This document shows, one piece after another, positions 1 to 8,619 of a stretch of 63,862 bases of DNA. The translations under genes were made by a program, and so were the position numbers. How positions within the stretch are numbered: position 1 is the stretch's first letter; every line of letters begins with the position of its first letter. This DNA is from Planctomycetes bacterium RIFCSPLOWO2_12_38_17 (GTDB lineage: Bacteria; Planctomycetota; Brocadiia; Brocadiales; Brocadiaceae), in NCBI GenBank assembly GCA_001830285.1, contig MHYY01000011.1, forward strand, positions 1 to 63,862, written 5' to 3'. Below the pieces are notes generated by a model. It was given only the letters and a program-made list of their open reading frames with translations, had not been told where the DNA came from and searched no databases.

Positions 1-93
1 GGCGTAAGCAAGGCAACAACTCAATCTGTCGTAGTTTCTTCTGTTACCGTACTTGTATGGGATTATTTTATGACTTCTGTTTTAGTTCTTTAG
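1..93 (+). CDS. mlaE: MlaE-family ABC permease, C-terminal end (partial)
   Basis: The first 30 codons of frame 1 are open and end in TAG at 91-93. They read as a hydrophobic tail beginning [11 protein letters not shown] and containing [12 protein letters not shown], which resembles the last membrane segment of MlaE/YrbE permeases. The ATPase gene mlaF follows 7 bases downstream, as expected for an mla operon. In the family the protein is the inner-membrane permease of a phospholipid transporter. Only the tail is present, so the identification leans on gene order. Confidence 0.75.
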   Translation, partial: GVSKATTQSVVVSSVTVLVWDYFMTSVLVL

Positions 94-100
94 GATATCC

Positions 101-847
101 ATGATTGAGGTTATTGATTTGTATAAAAGCTTTAATAGCCAGAATGTTTTGTGTGGAATTAATTTGAAGGTAGAACCTGGTCGGATAATGGCTTTGATTG
201 GCGGAAGCGGCAATGGTAAGTCTGTGTTATTAAAACTCATAATAGGCTTGATTAGACCTGATCACGGCAAGGTGTTAATAGACAATCTCGATATTAGCAA
301 GCTAAGAGGGAAGTCGCTGAAACAACTGAAGGAACGTTGCGGTATTGTTTTTCAGGGGGGTGCTCTTTTTGATTCGCTTACTGTATTTGGAAATGTAGCG
401 TTTCCTCTTCGTGAAAAGACAAGGATGACGGAATCTGTAATTAGGGATAAAGTGTTAATGGAGTTAAAAAGAGTAGGTCTTTCAGGTTCAGAGAATAAGT
501 ACCCTGCCGAGATAAGCGGCGGTATGAAAAAAAGAGTAGCGCTTGCCAGATGTCTGGTTATGAATCCTGAGATTGTGCTTTTTGACGAACCCACGACAGG
601 GCTTGATCCATTAATTGGCAAGGCTATACATATGTTAATCAGGGAATGCCAGAAAAATCTTAATTTCACAGCTATAATAGTTACACACGAGATTCCAGCA
701 ATTTTTTCTCTCGTTGACCGTGTTGCTATGTTGTACAACGGTAAAATTATTGCTTCAGATAAGCCAGGGGAGATAATTGCATCAAAAGACCCTGTAGTCC
801 ATCAGTTTATTAATGGAGAACTTGAAGGTCCTATTTCGATAAGATAA
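101..847 (+). CDS. mlaF: Phospholipid ABC transporter ATP-binding protein MlaF
   Basis: A 248-residue ABC ATPase that energises the Mla system, which moves phospholipids between inner and outer membranes. Visible motifs are Walker A GGSGNGKS near residue 34, the signature [14 protein letters not shown] near 139, Walker [14 protein letters not shown] near 158 and the switch histidine in VTHE. The Met-Lys-Lys-Arg after the signature is typical of the MlaF/Ttg2A subgroup. It sits between the mlaE tail and mlaD, so it belongs to an E-F-D-C-A operon. Length and motif spacing are normal. Confidence 0.95.
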   Translation: MIEVIDLYKSFNSQNVLCGINLKVEPGRIMALIGGSGNGKSVLLKLIIGLIRPDHGKVLIDNLDISKLRGKSLKQLKERCGIVFQGGALFDSLTVFGNVAFPLREKTRMTESVIRDKVLMELKRVGLSGSENKYPAEISGGMKKRVALARCLVMNPEIVLFDEPTTGLDPLIGKAIHMLIRECQKNLNFTAIIVTHEIPAIFSLVDRVAMLYNGKIIASDKPGEIIASKDPVVHQFINGELEGPISIR

Positions 848-872
848 ATTTATTCCTAATGGGTGGCAGGAT

Positions 873-1319
873 ATGAAAAAGTATGACGTAGAAATTGCCG
901 TAGGTATTTTTGTTTTTTTTGGCATATTGTGCCTTGGTTTTATTTCTGTAAAGTTGGGTAAATTAGACCTGATAGGTAGCCATTACTATCCTGTTAAGGC
1001 CGTATTTAGTACAGTCAAGGGGCTTAGAAAGGATACGGTGGTGGAAATATCTGGTGTTGAAGTTGGTAAGGTATCCGATATTAAATTAATTGATTATCAG
1101 GCAGTTGTTAGTATGTTGATTAGGGACGACGTGGAATTACAAGATGATGCAATTGCCTCAATTCGTACAAAGGGTCTTATGGGGGAAAAGTATGTGGAGA
1201 TCATGCCGGGCGGTTCAGACAAAATAATTCAACCCGGCGATACTTTACGTGAAACAGAACCCCCGATTGATTTAGAAAAGTTGATAGGAAATTTTGTTTT
1301 TGGGAAGGTAAAGGAATAA
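873..1319 (+). CDS. mlaD: MCE-domain lipid-binding protein MlaD
   Basis: A 148-residue protein with one N-terminal membrane anchor (about residues 7-27, VGIFVFFGILCLGFISVKLG). One MCE domain follows (about 38-116), with the family-like stretch VKGLRKDTVVEISGVEVGKV. MlaD forms a periplasmic hexameric ring on the MlaFE complex and handles phospholipid. It is shorter at the C terminus than enterobacterial MlaD. Its stop abuts mlaC directly, implying co-transcription. Confidence 0.93.
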   Translation: MKKYDVEIAVGIFVFFGILCLGFISVKLGKLDLIGSHYYPVKAVFSTVKGLRKDTVVEISGVEVGKVSDIKLIDYQAVVSMLIRDDVELQDDAIASIRTKGLMGEKYVEIMPGGSDKIIQPGDTLRETEPPIDLEKLIGNFVFGKVKE

Positions 1320-1322
1320 GTG

Positions 1323-1940
1323 ATGAGATACAAAAGGGTATTTAATAATGTGATATTGGTTGTATGTCTAACGTCTTGTTTTTTTGTTTTTGGAAGTTCT
1401 ATTTTATTTGCAGGTGATCCGGGAAAGCTTGTTATGGATACTATAGATAAAGGTTTGGTCGTACTTAAGGAACCTTCGCTGAAAGGCAATGATAAGGTTA
1501 ATGAACGCAGGCAAAAATTATGGGAAACAATTTCTCATATTTTTAATTTTGAAGAAATGTCTAAAAGGGCGCTTGGTCAGCACTGGAAAAAACGCTCTGA
1601 CGAGGAAAAGAAGGAATTTGTAGGACTGTTTACTAATATCCTTAAAGATGCTTATATAGGGAAAACCGACGCATACTCTGGAGAGAAGGTTATTCTTATG
1701 AAGGAAAGGGTAGATAAAGAATATGCCACAGTACAGACGAAATTTATATTGAATACAGGTTCAGAACTAGTTGTAGATTATAATATGCTTAATAATAGCG
1801 GGGAGTGGAAAATTTATGATGTAATTATTGAAGGGGTGAGTCTTGTTAATAATTATCGAAGTCAATTTAATAGTATCTTAATAAAATCCACTTACAACGA
1901 ATTGGTTCAGAGGATTAAGGAGAAAAAGGCAAATGGGTAA
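1323..1940 (+). CDS. mlaC: Periplasmic phospholipid-binding protein MlaC
   Basis: About 205 residues with an N-terminal signal peptide (hydrophobic run ILVVCLTSCFFVFGSSILFAG) and a MlaC/Ttg2D-type domain. Recognisable elements are WETISHIFNFEEMSKRALGQHW and DVIIEGVSLVNNYRSQF. It shuttles lipid between MlaD and the outer-membrane MlaA. A GTG at 1320 would add one residue; I prefer the ATG at 1323 for its spacing from the upstream AAAGGAA. The 3' end overlaps mlaA by 8 bases, indicating translational coupling. Confidence 0.92.
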   Translation: MRYKRVFNNVILVVCLTSCFFVFGSSILFAGDPGKLVMDTIDKGLVVLKEPSLKGNDKVNERRQKLWETISHIFNFEEMSKRALGQHWKKRSDEEKKEFVGLFTNILKDAYIGKTDAYSGEKVILMKERVDKEYATVQTKFILNTGSELVVDYNMLNNSGEWKIYDVIIEGVSLVNNYRSQFNSILIKSTYNELVQRIKEKKANG

Positions 1941-2745
1941 ATTTTCTGTGACGTTTTTTGTTTTGTTAATTACTGTTTGTTTTTACAAGGTGACTGTTTA
2001 TGCTGAGTCTGCGCCAGTTCCTGAGCCGCAGGCAAAAGAAATAGCAGTTGAAGAAAAGGGTACCGCTGATTTGAATGTGCCTGAAAGCGAGAGTCAGGAA
2101 CCCTTGAATGTAGAATTAGAAGTGAATTTTATTAATGATCCGCTACAGCCGTACAATCGTTCGATTTTTGTCTTTAACGATAAGCTGTATTATTATTTTA
2201 TGAAACCGGTAAGTAATGGATACAAGACAGTGGTTCATGAGAAGGTGCGGTTAAGTATAAGAAATTTCCTTTCAAATATTAGAATGCCTGTTCGTTTTGT
2301 AAACTGTGTTCTGCAAGGGAAAATAGAAGGTGCGAGTACAGAGCTTGCGCGTTTTGTAATAAACAGTATTTTTGGATTGGGGGGGTTCTTTGATCCTGCA
2401 AGCAGTGCAGAGTTGAATTTGAAGAAATATAATGAGGATTTTGGGCAGACACTTGCTAAATGTGGAATTGGTGCCGGCCCTTATATTGAATGGCCTATAA
2501 TCGGTCCGTGTAATGTTCGTGACACTGTAGGGTATGTCGGAGATATAGCCTTAAATCCAATTTCGCTCCTTTCCTTTTTTGCTGGTCAGATTACTAGTTT
2601 TGGGGTTAATGCAGTAGATTATACTAACGAGGTTTCTATAGATAAAGGTGATACGTACGAAAGCATAACAAAACCTGCAATAGACCCTTATATTGCCCTT
2701 CAGGACGCTTACACGCAGAATCGAATCAAAAATATAAAGGAATAA
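1933..2745 (+). CDS. mlaA: Outer-membrane phospholipid-extraction protein MlaA (VacJ family)
   Basis: A 270-residue VacJ/MlaA protein carrying the family motif NDPLQPYNRSIFVFNDKLYYY near residue 66, then SIRNFLSNIRMPVRFVNCVLQG and PYIEWPIIGP. It should take misplaced phospholipid out of the outer membrane and pass it to MlaC. The Pro/Glu-rich stretch after the signal peptide (about 27-60) is an extra linker. The leader lacks a clear lipobox: the only cysteine is preceded by ITV, and a VYA cleavage site seems as likely. It may therefore not be a lipoprotein, unlike the enterobacterial protein. It is the last gene of the operon. Confidence 0.92.
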   Translation: MGKFSVTFFVLLITVCFYKVTVYAESAPVPEPQAKEIAVEEKGTADLNVPESESQEPLNVELEVNFINDPLQPYNRSIFVFNDKLYYYFMKPVSNGYKTVVHEKVRLSIRNFLSNIRMPVRFVNCVLQGKIEGASTELARFVINSIFGLGGFFDPASSAELNLKKYNEDFGQTLAKCGIGAGPYIEWPIIGPCNVRDTVGYVGDIALNPISLLSFFAGQITSFGVNAVDYTNEVSIDKGDTYESITKPAIDPYIALQDAYTQNRIKNIKE

Positions 2746-3027
2746 ATATTATTAGCGATTTTCTGAGAGGCCGTAGTTTAAATTTTTACCAGTTCATTGT
2801 TTAAACAACAACAGTAGATGCTCAAAAGCAACATGCGGTGGGTAAGGTGAATAATAACAGTCTATCGCATTTTACCATGCGCACGCCTTCTTTTAATTAA
2901 TAAACAGTTTTACGTTATAACACTTCATTTCCGGCTTCAATAAAAATTGAATTCACTGTTCTTTTCTGTTAAAATTTTTCAAGTTGCATTTGTTTAAATT
3001 TTGTTAATAGGTAGATATTGAATTAGA
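2746..3027. other. Intergenic region, no gene seen
   Basis: The 282 bases between mlaA and the site-2 protease gene are AT-rich. They hold no convincing ORF, tRNA or terminator. The only element I can support is the sigma-70-type promoter at 2947-2975. Confidence 0.5.
2947..2975 (+). promoter_or_regulatory. Putative sigma-70 promoter for the protease-mnmA pair
   Basis: TTGAAT (2947-2952) and TAAAAT (2970-2975) are separated by 17 bases and lie about 50 bases upstream of the next start codon. Each hexamer has one or two mismatches to consensus. Read by eye, not tested. Confidence 0.5.
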
Positions 3028-3837
3028 ATGGAAGAACTTAATCGTAATAATTTTTTTAGCAGGGCAAGACTTAATGTGTTGCTATTTATAGCAACTTTTT
3101 TTACGACATATTATGTTGATGGCATATGGTATTCTGTTACTATAATGACGATTTTACTTGCTCATGAAATGGGGCATTTCTTCATGTGTCGCAAGTATGG
3201 CGTTGAGTCAACAATGCCTTATTTCCTGCCGTTACCATTTCCTCCTTTTGGTACTTTTGGTGCGGTAATAAAAATGAAGGGTCTTATACCGAACAAAAGG
3301 GCTTTGTTTGATATAGGTGCTACTGGTCCTCTAATGGGTCTTGTTTTTGCAATTCCAGCAATTTTTATTGGGTTGCATCTCTCAGATGTACATCCTGTCC
3401 CGACGGACGATTCTCAATATCTTGGACTTGGAGAACCAATTTTATTCTCTTTTATCTCAAAACTTGTAATCGGGCCATTACCCGAAGGAATGGATATTTA
3501 TCTGCATCCAGTAGCATTCGCTGGCTGGGCTGGGTTATTCGTGACTGCCCTTAATCTACTGCCAATAGGACAACTCGACGGCGGACATATTATGTATGCG
3601 CTGCTGGGTAAAAAGAGCAATATTGTTTATAAAATAGGTATAATAATTTTCTGCGCGATTGCCATCTTTATGTATCCGGGCTGGATGGTTTTCGCCGTGC
3701 TTCTTTTAATCTTCGGTTTCAGACACCCTGCCCCAACAGACGAGATTACCGCACTCGACCCCAAACGAAAGATTTTAGGTATTATTCTGATAATCATATT
3801 TTTTGTATCATTTACACCCGTCCCTTTAAGATTCTGA
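3028..3837 (+). CDS. Site-2 protease family membrane metallopeptidase (M50)
   Basis: A 269-residue multi-pass membrane protein. The zinc-binding HEMGH sits at residues 46-50 inside a membrane segment, and the third ligand motif appears as LNLLPIGQLDGGH in the second half. These are the hallmarks of intramembrane M50/site-2 proteases. The arrangement, with MPYFLPLPFPPFGTFGA after HExxH, resembles the plant EGY/cyanobacterial subgroup more than RseP, because no PDZ domain is present. The substrate is unknown. It precedes mnmA by 11 bases. Confidence 0.85.
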   Translation: MEELNRNNFFSRARLNVLLFIATFFTTYYVDGIWYSVTIMTILLAHEMGHFFMCRKYGVESTMPYFLPLPFPPFGTFGAVIKMKGLIPNKRALFDIGATGPLMGLVFAIPAIFIGLHLSDVHPVPTDDSQYLGLGEPILFSFISKLVIGPLPEGMDIYLHPVAFAGWAGLFVTALNLLPIGQLDGGHIMYALLGKKSNIVYKIGIIIFCAIAIFMYPGWMVFAVLLLIFGFRHPAPTDEITALDPKRKILGIILIIIFFVSFTPVPLRF

Positions 3838-3848
3838 TTCACTAATCT

Positions 3849-4925
3849 ATGAAGTCCAAAGTTGTTATTGCCATGAGCGGTGGAGTTGATAGCAGCGTTG
3901 CCGCGCACCTGCTCGTACAACAGGGTTTTGAGGTTATCGGTCTATTTATGCGTTTAGGAATTGATAAACTCGATTCGATAACCAAGACAAAGGTCTGTTG
4001 CAGTCTTGAAGATGCAAGTGATGCCAGAAACGTGGCAGATCAATTGGGTATTCAGTTTCACGTCTTGAACTTCAGGGATGCCTTCGACCGCATTATTGAT
4101 GACTTTTGCAATGAATATCTAAATGGCAGAACGCCCAATCCATGTATTATTTGTAACCAGGATTTAAAGTTCGGAAGATTACTTGAGTTTGCACGCATGC
4201 TGAATGCCGAATTTGTTGCCACTGGGCATTATGCAAAGGTAGAAGAGATAAACGGAAGATATATTTTAAGGAAGGGTATTGACGTTCTTAAAGATCAGTC
4301 GTACGTATTGTTTTCATTGAATCAGGAACAATTGTCAAGGGCGATTTTTCCTTTGGGTAATCTAACAAAACATGATGTTCGAAAGATTGCTAGGGATTTA
4401 AATTTGAAAACAAAAGATAAACCAGAAAGTCAGGATATATGCTTTGTCCTGGATAATAATTACCATTCTATTTTGTATGAAAGATTTGGTGAACGCATAA
4501 CTCCGGGGTTTATAAAGGATACCAGCGGAAATATTTTGGGGCAACATCCGGGTTCACCCTTTTTTACAATCGGACAGCGCAAGGGTCTTGGGATTGCGCT
4601 TGGTTCTCCGAGATATGTGGTTGACATAAATCCAAATGAAAATACAGTCGTAATTGGCACAAACGATGAACTAATGGAGGATGAGTTAATGGCATCAAGA
4701 TTAAATTGGGTTTCTATTGATACGTTACATAATCCGTTAGAAGTGTGTGCGAAGATCAGGTATAACCATACGCCTGTGCCTGCAACCGTTTATCCTTACG
4801 GAATAGATAAAATCCGCGTTGTGTTCAAAGAACCGCAGAGGGCAATAACACCGGGGCAGGCAGTTGTCTTTTACGACAATGATGCCGTGGTTGGAGGGGG
4901 TTGGATTGAGAGAAAGGGCGATTAA
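3849..4925 (+). CDS. mnmA: tRNA-specific 2-thiouridylase MnmA
   Basis: A 358-residue enzyme that puts sulfur on U34 of Glu, Gln and Lys tRNAs, using ATP and a sulfur carrier. The PP-loop AMSGGVDSS is at residues 8-16. NPCIICN carries Cys99 and Cys102, and SQDICFV carries the second catalytic cysteine. ATGHYAK and FFTIGQRKGLG are also diagnostic. The length matches the family. It is probably co-transcribed with the upstream protease gene. Confidence 0.97.
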   Translation: MKSKVVIAMSGGVDSSVAAHLLVQQGFEVIGLFMRLGIDKLDSITKTKVCCSLEDASDARNVADQLGIQFHVLNFRDAFDRIIDDFCNEYLNGRTPNPCIICNQDLKFGRLLEFARMLNAEFVATGHYAKVEEINGRYILRKGIDVLKDQSYVLFSLNQEQLSRAIFPLGNLTKHDVRKIARDLNLKTKDKPESQDICFVLDNNYHSILYERFGERITPGFIKDTSGNILGQHPGSPFFTIGQRKGLGIALGSPRYVVDINPNENTVVIGTNDELMEDELMASRLNWVSIDTLHNPLEVCAKIRYNHTPVPATVYPYGIDKIRVVFKEPQRAITPGQAVVFYDNDAVVGGGWIERKGD

Positions 4926-5187
4926 ATATTAAATTATAAAATGTAAAGCGAAAAACGCAAGATGCTTAATAGAGTTTATAGTGGATGTAAAAAAGAGATA
5001 CTTCGCTTTTGGTTCAGTATAATAAACCGTCGTTTGTCATTCTGAGCCGTGCGAAGAATATTATTTAATGATTTGAAGCAAAAGAAAGGAGGTGCTTCGC
5101 TTACACTCAAGCATGACGGGTGAACAAGAGATGCTTCATTTCTTTCAGCATGATAAATACTGACTGCCAATCCCTGACCCCTGATCG
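4926..5187. other. Convergent intergenic region holding a dispersed repeat
   Basis: This 262-base gap separates mnmA (+) from the SBBP gene (-). It contains a palindromic repeat copy at 5036-5117 and a 17-base word at 5167-5183 that recurs at 8317-8333. No RNA gene or clear terminator seen. Confidence 0.5.
5036..5117 (+). repeat. Dispersed palindromic element, copy 1
   Basis: It begins GTCATTCTGAG (5036-5046) and ends CTCAAGCATGAC (5106-5117), an imperfect inverted pair. The left end matches the copies at 7630 and 18401, including the following GAAGAAT block. Probably a REP/MITE-like element without coding capacity. Confidence 0.6.
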
Positions 5188-8100
5188 CTACTTTACCACC
5201 TTCACAGTCACCTTTGTACTCAGACTCCCATCCCTGAATGTTACCACTACATTGCCTGTCTTGTTGTTTGCCGTTATCTTAAAACGTGCCTCACCATTTT
5301 CATCAGTAACCTGCATTTGGGGCGCGACACTTATTAATGAAGAATCGCTTACGCTTGCCCTTACCGTATCGCCTTCAACTTGACATCCATTCTCACCTGT
5401 CACAGTAACTATAACTGTATTGCTTTTATTTACCTTTAATATCAGTAAATCAGGTTCTGCTTCTATATCAGTTGCCTCATCGCAAATAATTGGAGTTGGC
5501 GTTGGTGTTGCCGTAGCTGTTGGCGTCGGTGTCGGCGTGTATGGTGTATATGTTACAATAATTGTATCCGCACTTGAATTACCTGCATTATCCGTGGCGG
5601 TTACTGTTATTGTATTATTTCCAACAGAAAGACTTATATTCGATATACTCCAATTTGTCATTCCGTTTGCTGTACCACCACTGCCAACCTTGTCGTTACT
5701 CCACGTTATACTGCTAAGCCCACTCGTTGCATCCATTGCGATTCCGCTAAGACTTATTGTACTACTTGTGGTTGTATAGGTATCATCCGACGTCGGGCTT
5801 GTTATTGCCACTATAGACTCAGTTGTATCCACTACAATGGAGTCTCTCTCCCCGCTCGACACATTGTCATATATATCCTTAAACCATGCATACACAGACT
5901 TACTGCCATCTCCACCGTCTAATTGGTATGGGACATCTTCGTTATAAATGGTTGTGGTTGTGATTTCTGTCCACCCCGAGTCAGATGCAGATGGTTTGAA
6001 GGGATTAGTTGAGCCATAATACCCTGTTACGCCCCATTCATCAGTTGCAGAGAGGTTCAGCGTTACAGAGGTCGTATTTGTGTACTCTGCCCCGCTGTTA
6101 ATGCTTATTGAACCGGTGGGCGCAGTTGTGTCACTGGAAGAGAGATTACTGTCCAGCTTCGAGATAAAGACATCAAAATCACTACCATTGAAAGAGGTAT
6201 CATATACCCCGCTCGTCGTCGGAAAGTCTGTAGAATCAGTATACCCCGTCACAAATACATACCCGCTTGTATCAAGGGCAATGGCACAACCCTCATCATG
6301 GTCAGACCCACCCAGGTACGTGGATGCCGGCAGGCTCGTTAATCCACCATTAAGCTTCGAGATAAAGACATCAAAATCACCACCATTGAAAGAGGTATTC
6401 CATGCCCCGCTCGTCGTCGGAAAGTCTGTAGAATCAGTATACCCCGTCACATATACATGCCCGCTTGTATCAAGTGTAATAAATTGACCATAATCATGAC
6501 CAAACCCGCCCAGATACGTGGATGCCAGCAGGCTGCTTAATCCACCGTCCAGCTTCGAGATAAAGACATCCATACTACCATTTTGAGAGGTATCGTATGC
6601 CTCGCTCGTAGTAGGAAAGGCTGTTGAATAAGTATATCCCGTCACATATACATCCCCGCTTGTGTCGATGGCGAGAGAATAACTCCAATCATAACCAGAC
6701 CCTCCTAGGTAGGTGGAGGCAAGCAGGCTCGTCAATCCGCTGTTCAGCTTCGAGATAAAGACATCACCATAATAACCAACATTAAAAGAGGTATCCCATG
6801 CCCCGCTCGTCGTCGGAAAGTCTGTAGAATCAGTATACCCCGTCACATATACGTTCCCGCTTATGTCGAGGGTAATGGCAGAACCATAGGCATTAGCATC
6901 TCCACCCAGATAGGTGGAGGCAAGCAGGCTTGTCAATCCGCTGTTCAGCTTCGAGATAAAGGCATCCATACTACCATTTTGAGAGGTATCGTATGCCCCG
7001 CTCGTCGTCGGAAAGTCTCTTGAATCGGTCTCCCCCGTCACATATACATGCCCGCTTGTATCAAAGGCAATGGCATAACCCTCATCATGATCAGACCCAC
7101 CTAAGTACGTGGATGCCAGCAGGCTCGTTAATCCACTGTTTAGTTTCGAGACAAAGACATCATGAGAATCATTATGAGAGGTATCATATGCCCCGCTTGT
7201 CGTCGGAAAGTCTATTGAATCAGTATGTCCTGTCACATATACATTCCCGTTTATGTCGAGGGCGAGAGAAATACCCCCATCAAAATTAGACCCGCCCAGG
7301 TACGTGGATGCAAGCAGGCTGTTTAATCCACTATCCAGTTTCGAGACAAAGACATCATGAGAATCATTATGAGAGGTATCATATGCCCCACTCGTCGTCG
7401 GAAAGTCTGTTGAATCAGTATACCCCGTCACATATACATTCCCGCTTGTATCAAGGGTGAGAGAATGACCATGATCATGATTAGACCCGCCCAGGGACGT
7501 GGATGCCAGCAGGGGGTCAATGATGAGGGGTTTGGTGCGGTCGTAAGAGGCTACGGTGAAACCGTACTCGAATTTTTGATTTCGGACTTCGTCGTGAGCG
7601 CTCAGTCGAAGGATTGCGGATTTTTCTCTGTCATTCTGAGCCGAAGGCGAAGAATCTCGTTTCAAAACCAGAGACCCTTCATTGCACTCAGGGTGACACG
7701 TGGTGTCATTTTGTACTGCGGATTTTGGATTTGAAATGCTGTATTCAACATCTACCTCAACCCTCTTACCCTCAATCTCCTGATATGCTACGGGCTTCGT
7801 AAATTTCACAGTCCCAAGTTCCGTCTCTGCCTCAAGCTGTCCCTCTTCATTAACACTCAGTCCCTTAATCCCTTCTACATTTATTTTTATCGAATCAGGG
7901 CCTGCGCCGGGCTTCACACAAAACAATTTTTCTACATTATTTCCATAAGCCCTTAACTTCAGTTCTATACCGTCGTAGATTTCTCCAAGATTTACTGAGT
8001 CGTAGGTTGAAATATTTGTCTTCCATTTAGACGGGTCATTGCCCTTGAAATAATTAACCTTTGTTACAGATTTCTCCTCACCCTGTATTGTTATTGTCTT

Positions 8101-8619
8101 TGCTCCAACAAACTGCTCTTTCAGGGCAACCCCCAGAATTTCAGAATTAGGATTGCTGAATTCTGGATGCTGAATTGAATAATCATAATTTGGAGAGATA
8201 ATTTTGGATATTGAATGACTGCATGAAATCAAGAAAAAGTCCAGCATTTCTGATGGTGATTGTATGCCGCTTCCTGCTATCCGCGGCCCATGACCCGCTT
8301 CCTCTACCCCTGATTCCCAATCTCTGACCCCTGCACCTTGCCCCTCGTCCCTTCCCGGCAACGCATACACAATCTCGCCTTCTTTAGTAACAAACACCGT
8401 CCCGCCGAATGTCTTTGCATAGAACTTTACCTGTCCATTCACCTGACCATTATTAGCAATAAAGGGCATCTGGAGTTTTGCTGTTTTTGTTATAAATTCC
8501 TGATTTGTTGGTTTTATTGCCGGTTCATTGGCGGTCAATACTGGTATGAGTAATAAGAGAAAAGCAATAAGTGATAAAACGCATAGATGGCTTTTGAAGG
8601 GGTTTAAAAGAATAAGCAT
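5188..8619 (-). CDS. Secreted SBBP beta-propeller protein with Ig-like modules
   Basis: A 1143-residue exported protein. A signal peptide (about residues 8-30) leads into an N-terminal SBBP-associated domain (about 40-350, starting FIANNGQVNGQVKFYAKTFGG). Seven SBBP repeats of about 65 residues follow (about 368-828; consensus LLASTYLGGS, GNVYVTGYTDSTDFPTTSGAYDTS, DVFISKL), enough for a closed seven-bladed propeller. Two Ig-like modules (about 830-1045), a Thr-Pro linker and a final Ig-like domain complete it. The start has an AAAGGAGGT ribosome-binding site 7-8 bases upstream. Two stretches (about 95-155 and 295-340) look like dispersed-repeat DNA read in frame. Function unknown; surface display or adhesion is inference. 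Confidence 0.85.
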   Translation of the reverse strand: MLILLNPFKSHLCVLSLIAFLLLLIPVLTANEPAIKPTNQEFITKTAKLQMPFIANNGQVNGQVKFYAKTFGGTVFVTKEGEIVYALPGRDEGQGAGVRDWESGVEEAGHGPRIAGSGIQSPSEMLDFFLISCSHSISKIISPNYDYSIQHPEFSNPNSEILGVALKEQFVGAKTITIQGEEKSVTKVNYFKGNDPSKWKTNISTYDSVNLGEIYDGIELKLRAYGNNVEKLFCVKPGAGPDSIKINVEGIKGLSVNEEGQLEAETELGTVKFTKPVAYQEIEGKRVEVDVEYSISNPKSAVQNDTTCHPECNEGSLVLKRDSSPSAQNDREKSAILRLSAHDEVRNQKFEYGFTVASYDRTKPLIIDPLLASTSLGGSNHDHGHSLTLDTSGNVYVTGYTDSTDFPTTSGAYDTSHNDSHDVFVSKLDSGLNSLLASTYLGGSNFDGGISLALDINGNVYVTGHTDSIDFPTTSGAYDTSHNDSHDVFVSKLNSGLTSLLASTYLGGSDHDEGYAIAFDTSGHVYVTGETDSRDFPTTSGAYDTSQNGSMDAFISKLNSGLTSLLASTYLGGDANAYGSAITLDISGNVYVTGYTDSTDFPTTSGAWDTSFNVGYYGDVFISKLNSGLTSLLASTYLGGSGYDWSYSLAIDTSGDVYVTGYTYSTAFPTTSEAYDTSQNGSMDVFISKLDGGLSSLLASTYLGGFGHDYGQFITLDTSGHVYVTGYTDSTDFPTTSGAWNTSFNGGDFDVFISKLNGGLTSLPASTYLGGSDHDEGCAIALDTSGYVFVTGYTDSTDFPTTSGVYDTSFNGSDFDVFISKLDSNLSSSDTTAPTGSISINSGAEYTNTTSVTLNLSATDEWGVTGYYGSTNPFKPSASDSGWTEITTTTIYNEDVPYQLDGGDGSKSVYAWFKDIYDNVSSGERDSIVVDTTESIVAITSPTSDDTYTTTSSTISLSGIAMDATSGLSSITWSNDKVGSGGTANGMTNWSISNISLSVGNNTITVTATDNAGNSSADTIIVTYTPYTPTPTPTATATPTPTPIICDEATDIEAEPDLLILKVNKSNTVIVTVTGENGCQVEGDTVRASVSDSSLISVAPQMQVTDENGEARFKITANNKTGNVVVTFRDGSLSTKVTVKVVK
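6140..7516 (-). repeat. Seven tandem degenerate repeats of about 195 bp
   Basis: Seven head-to-tail units encode the SBBP propeller blades. At DNA level they share long near-identical stretches, for example around AAGTCTGTAGAATCAGTATA and CCACCCAGGTACGTGGATGC. This suggests recent amplification or ongoing conversion between units. Confidence 0.85.
7630..7697 (+). repeat. Dispersed palindromic element, copy 2, inside a coding region
   Basis: GTCATTCTGAG (7630-7640) and CTCAGGGTGAC (7687-7697) bracket GAAGAATCTCGT and AAAACCA. These blocks occur in the same order in the intergenic copy at 18401-18482. Here the element is translated on the minus strand as part of the SBBP protein without breaking its frame. 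Confidence 0.7.
8317..8333. repeat. 17-bp word repeated at 5167-5183
   Basis: CCAATCTCTGACCCCTG here and CCAATCCCTGACCCCTG at 5167-5183 differ at one base. They lie in the 5' part and just past the 3' end of the SBBP gene. Confidence 0.5.

Noticed and set aside
6140-7516. CRISPR-like or diversity-generating repeat array
   Set aside because: The regular spacing is explained by in-frame SBBP propeller blades. No spacers, cas genes or reverse transcriptase are present.
7465-7802. Plus-strand frames antisense to the SBBP gene, with words like VILSRRRRIS
   Set aside because: Typical artefact of translating the palindromic repeat; the minus-strand gene is clearly the real one.
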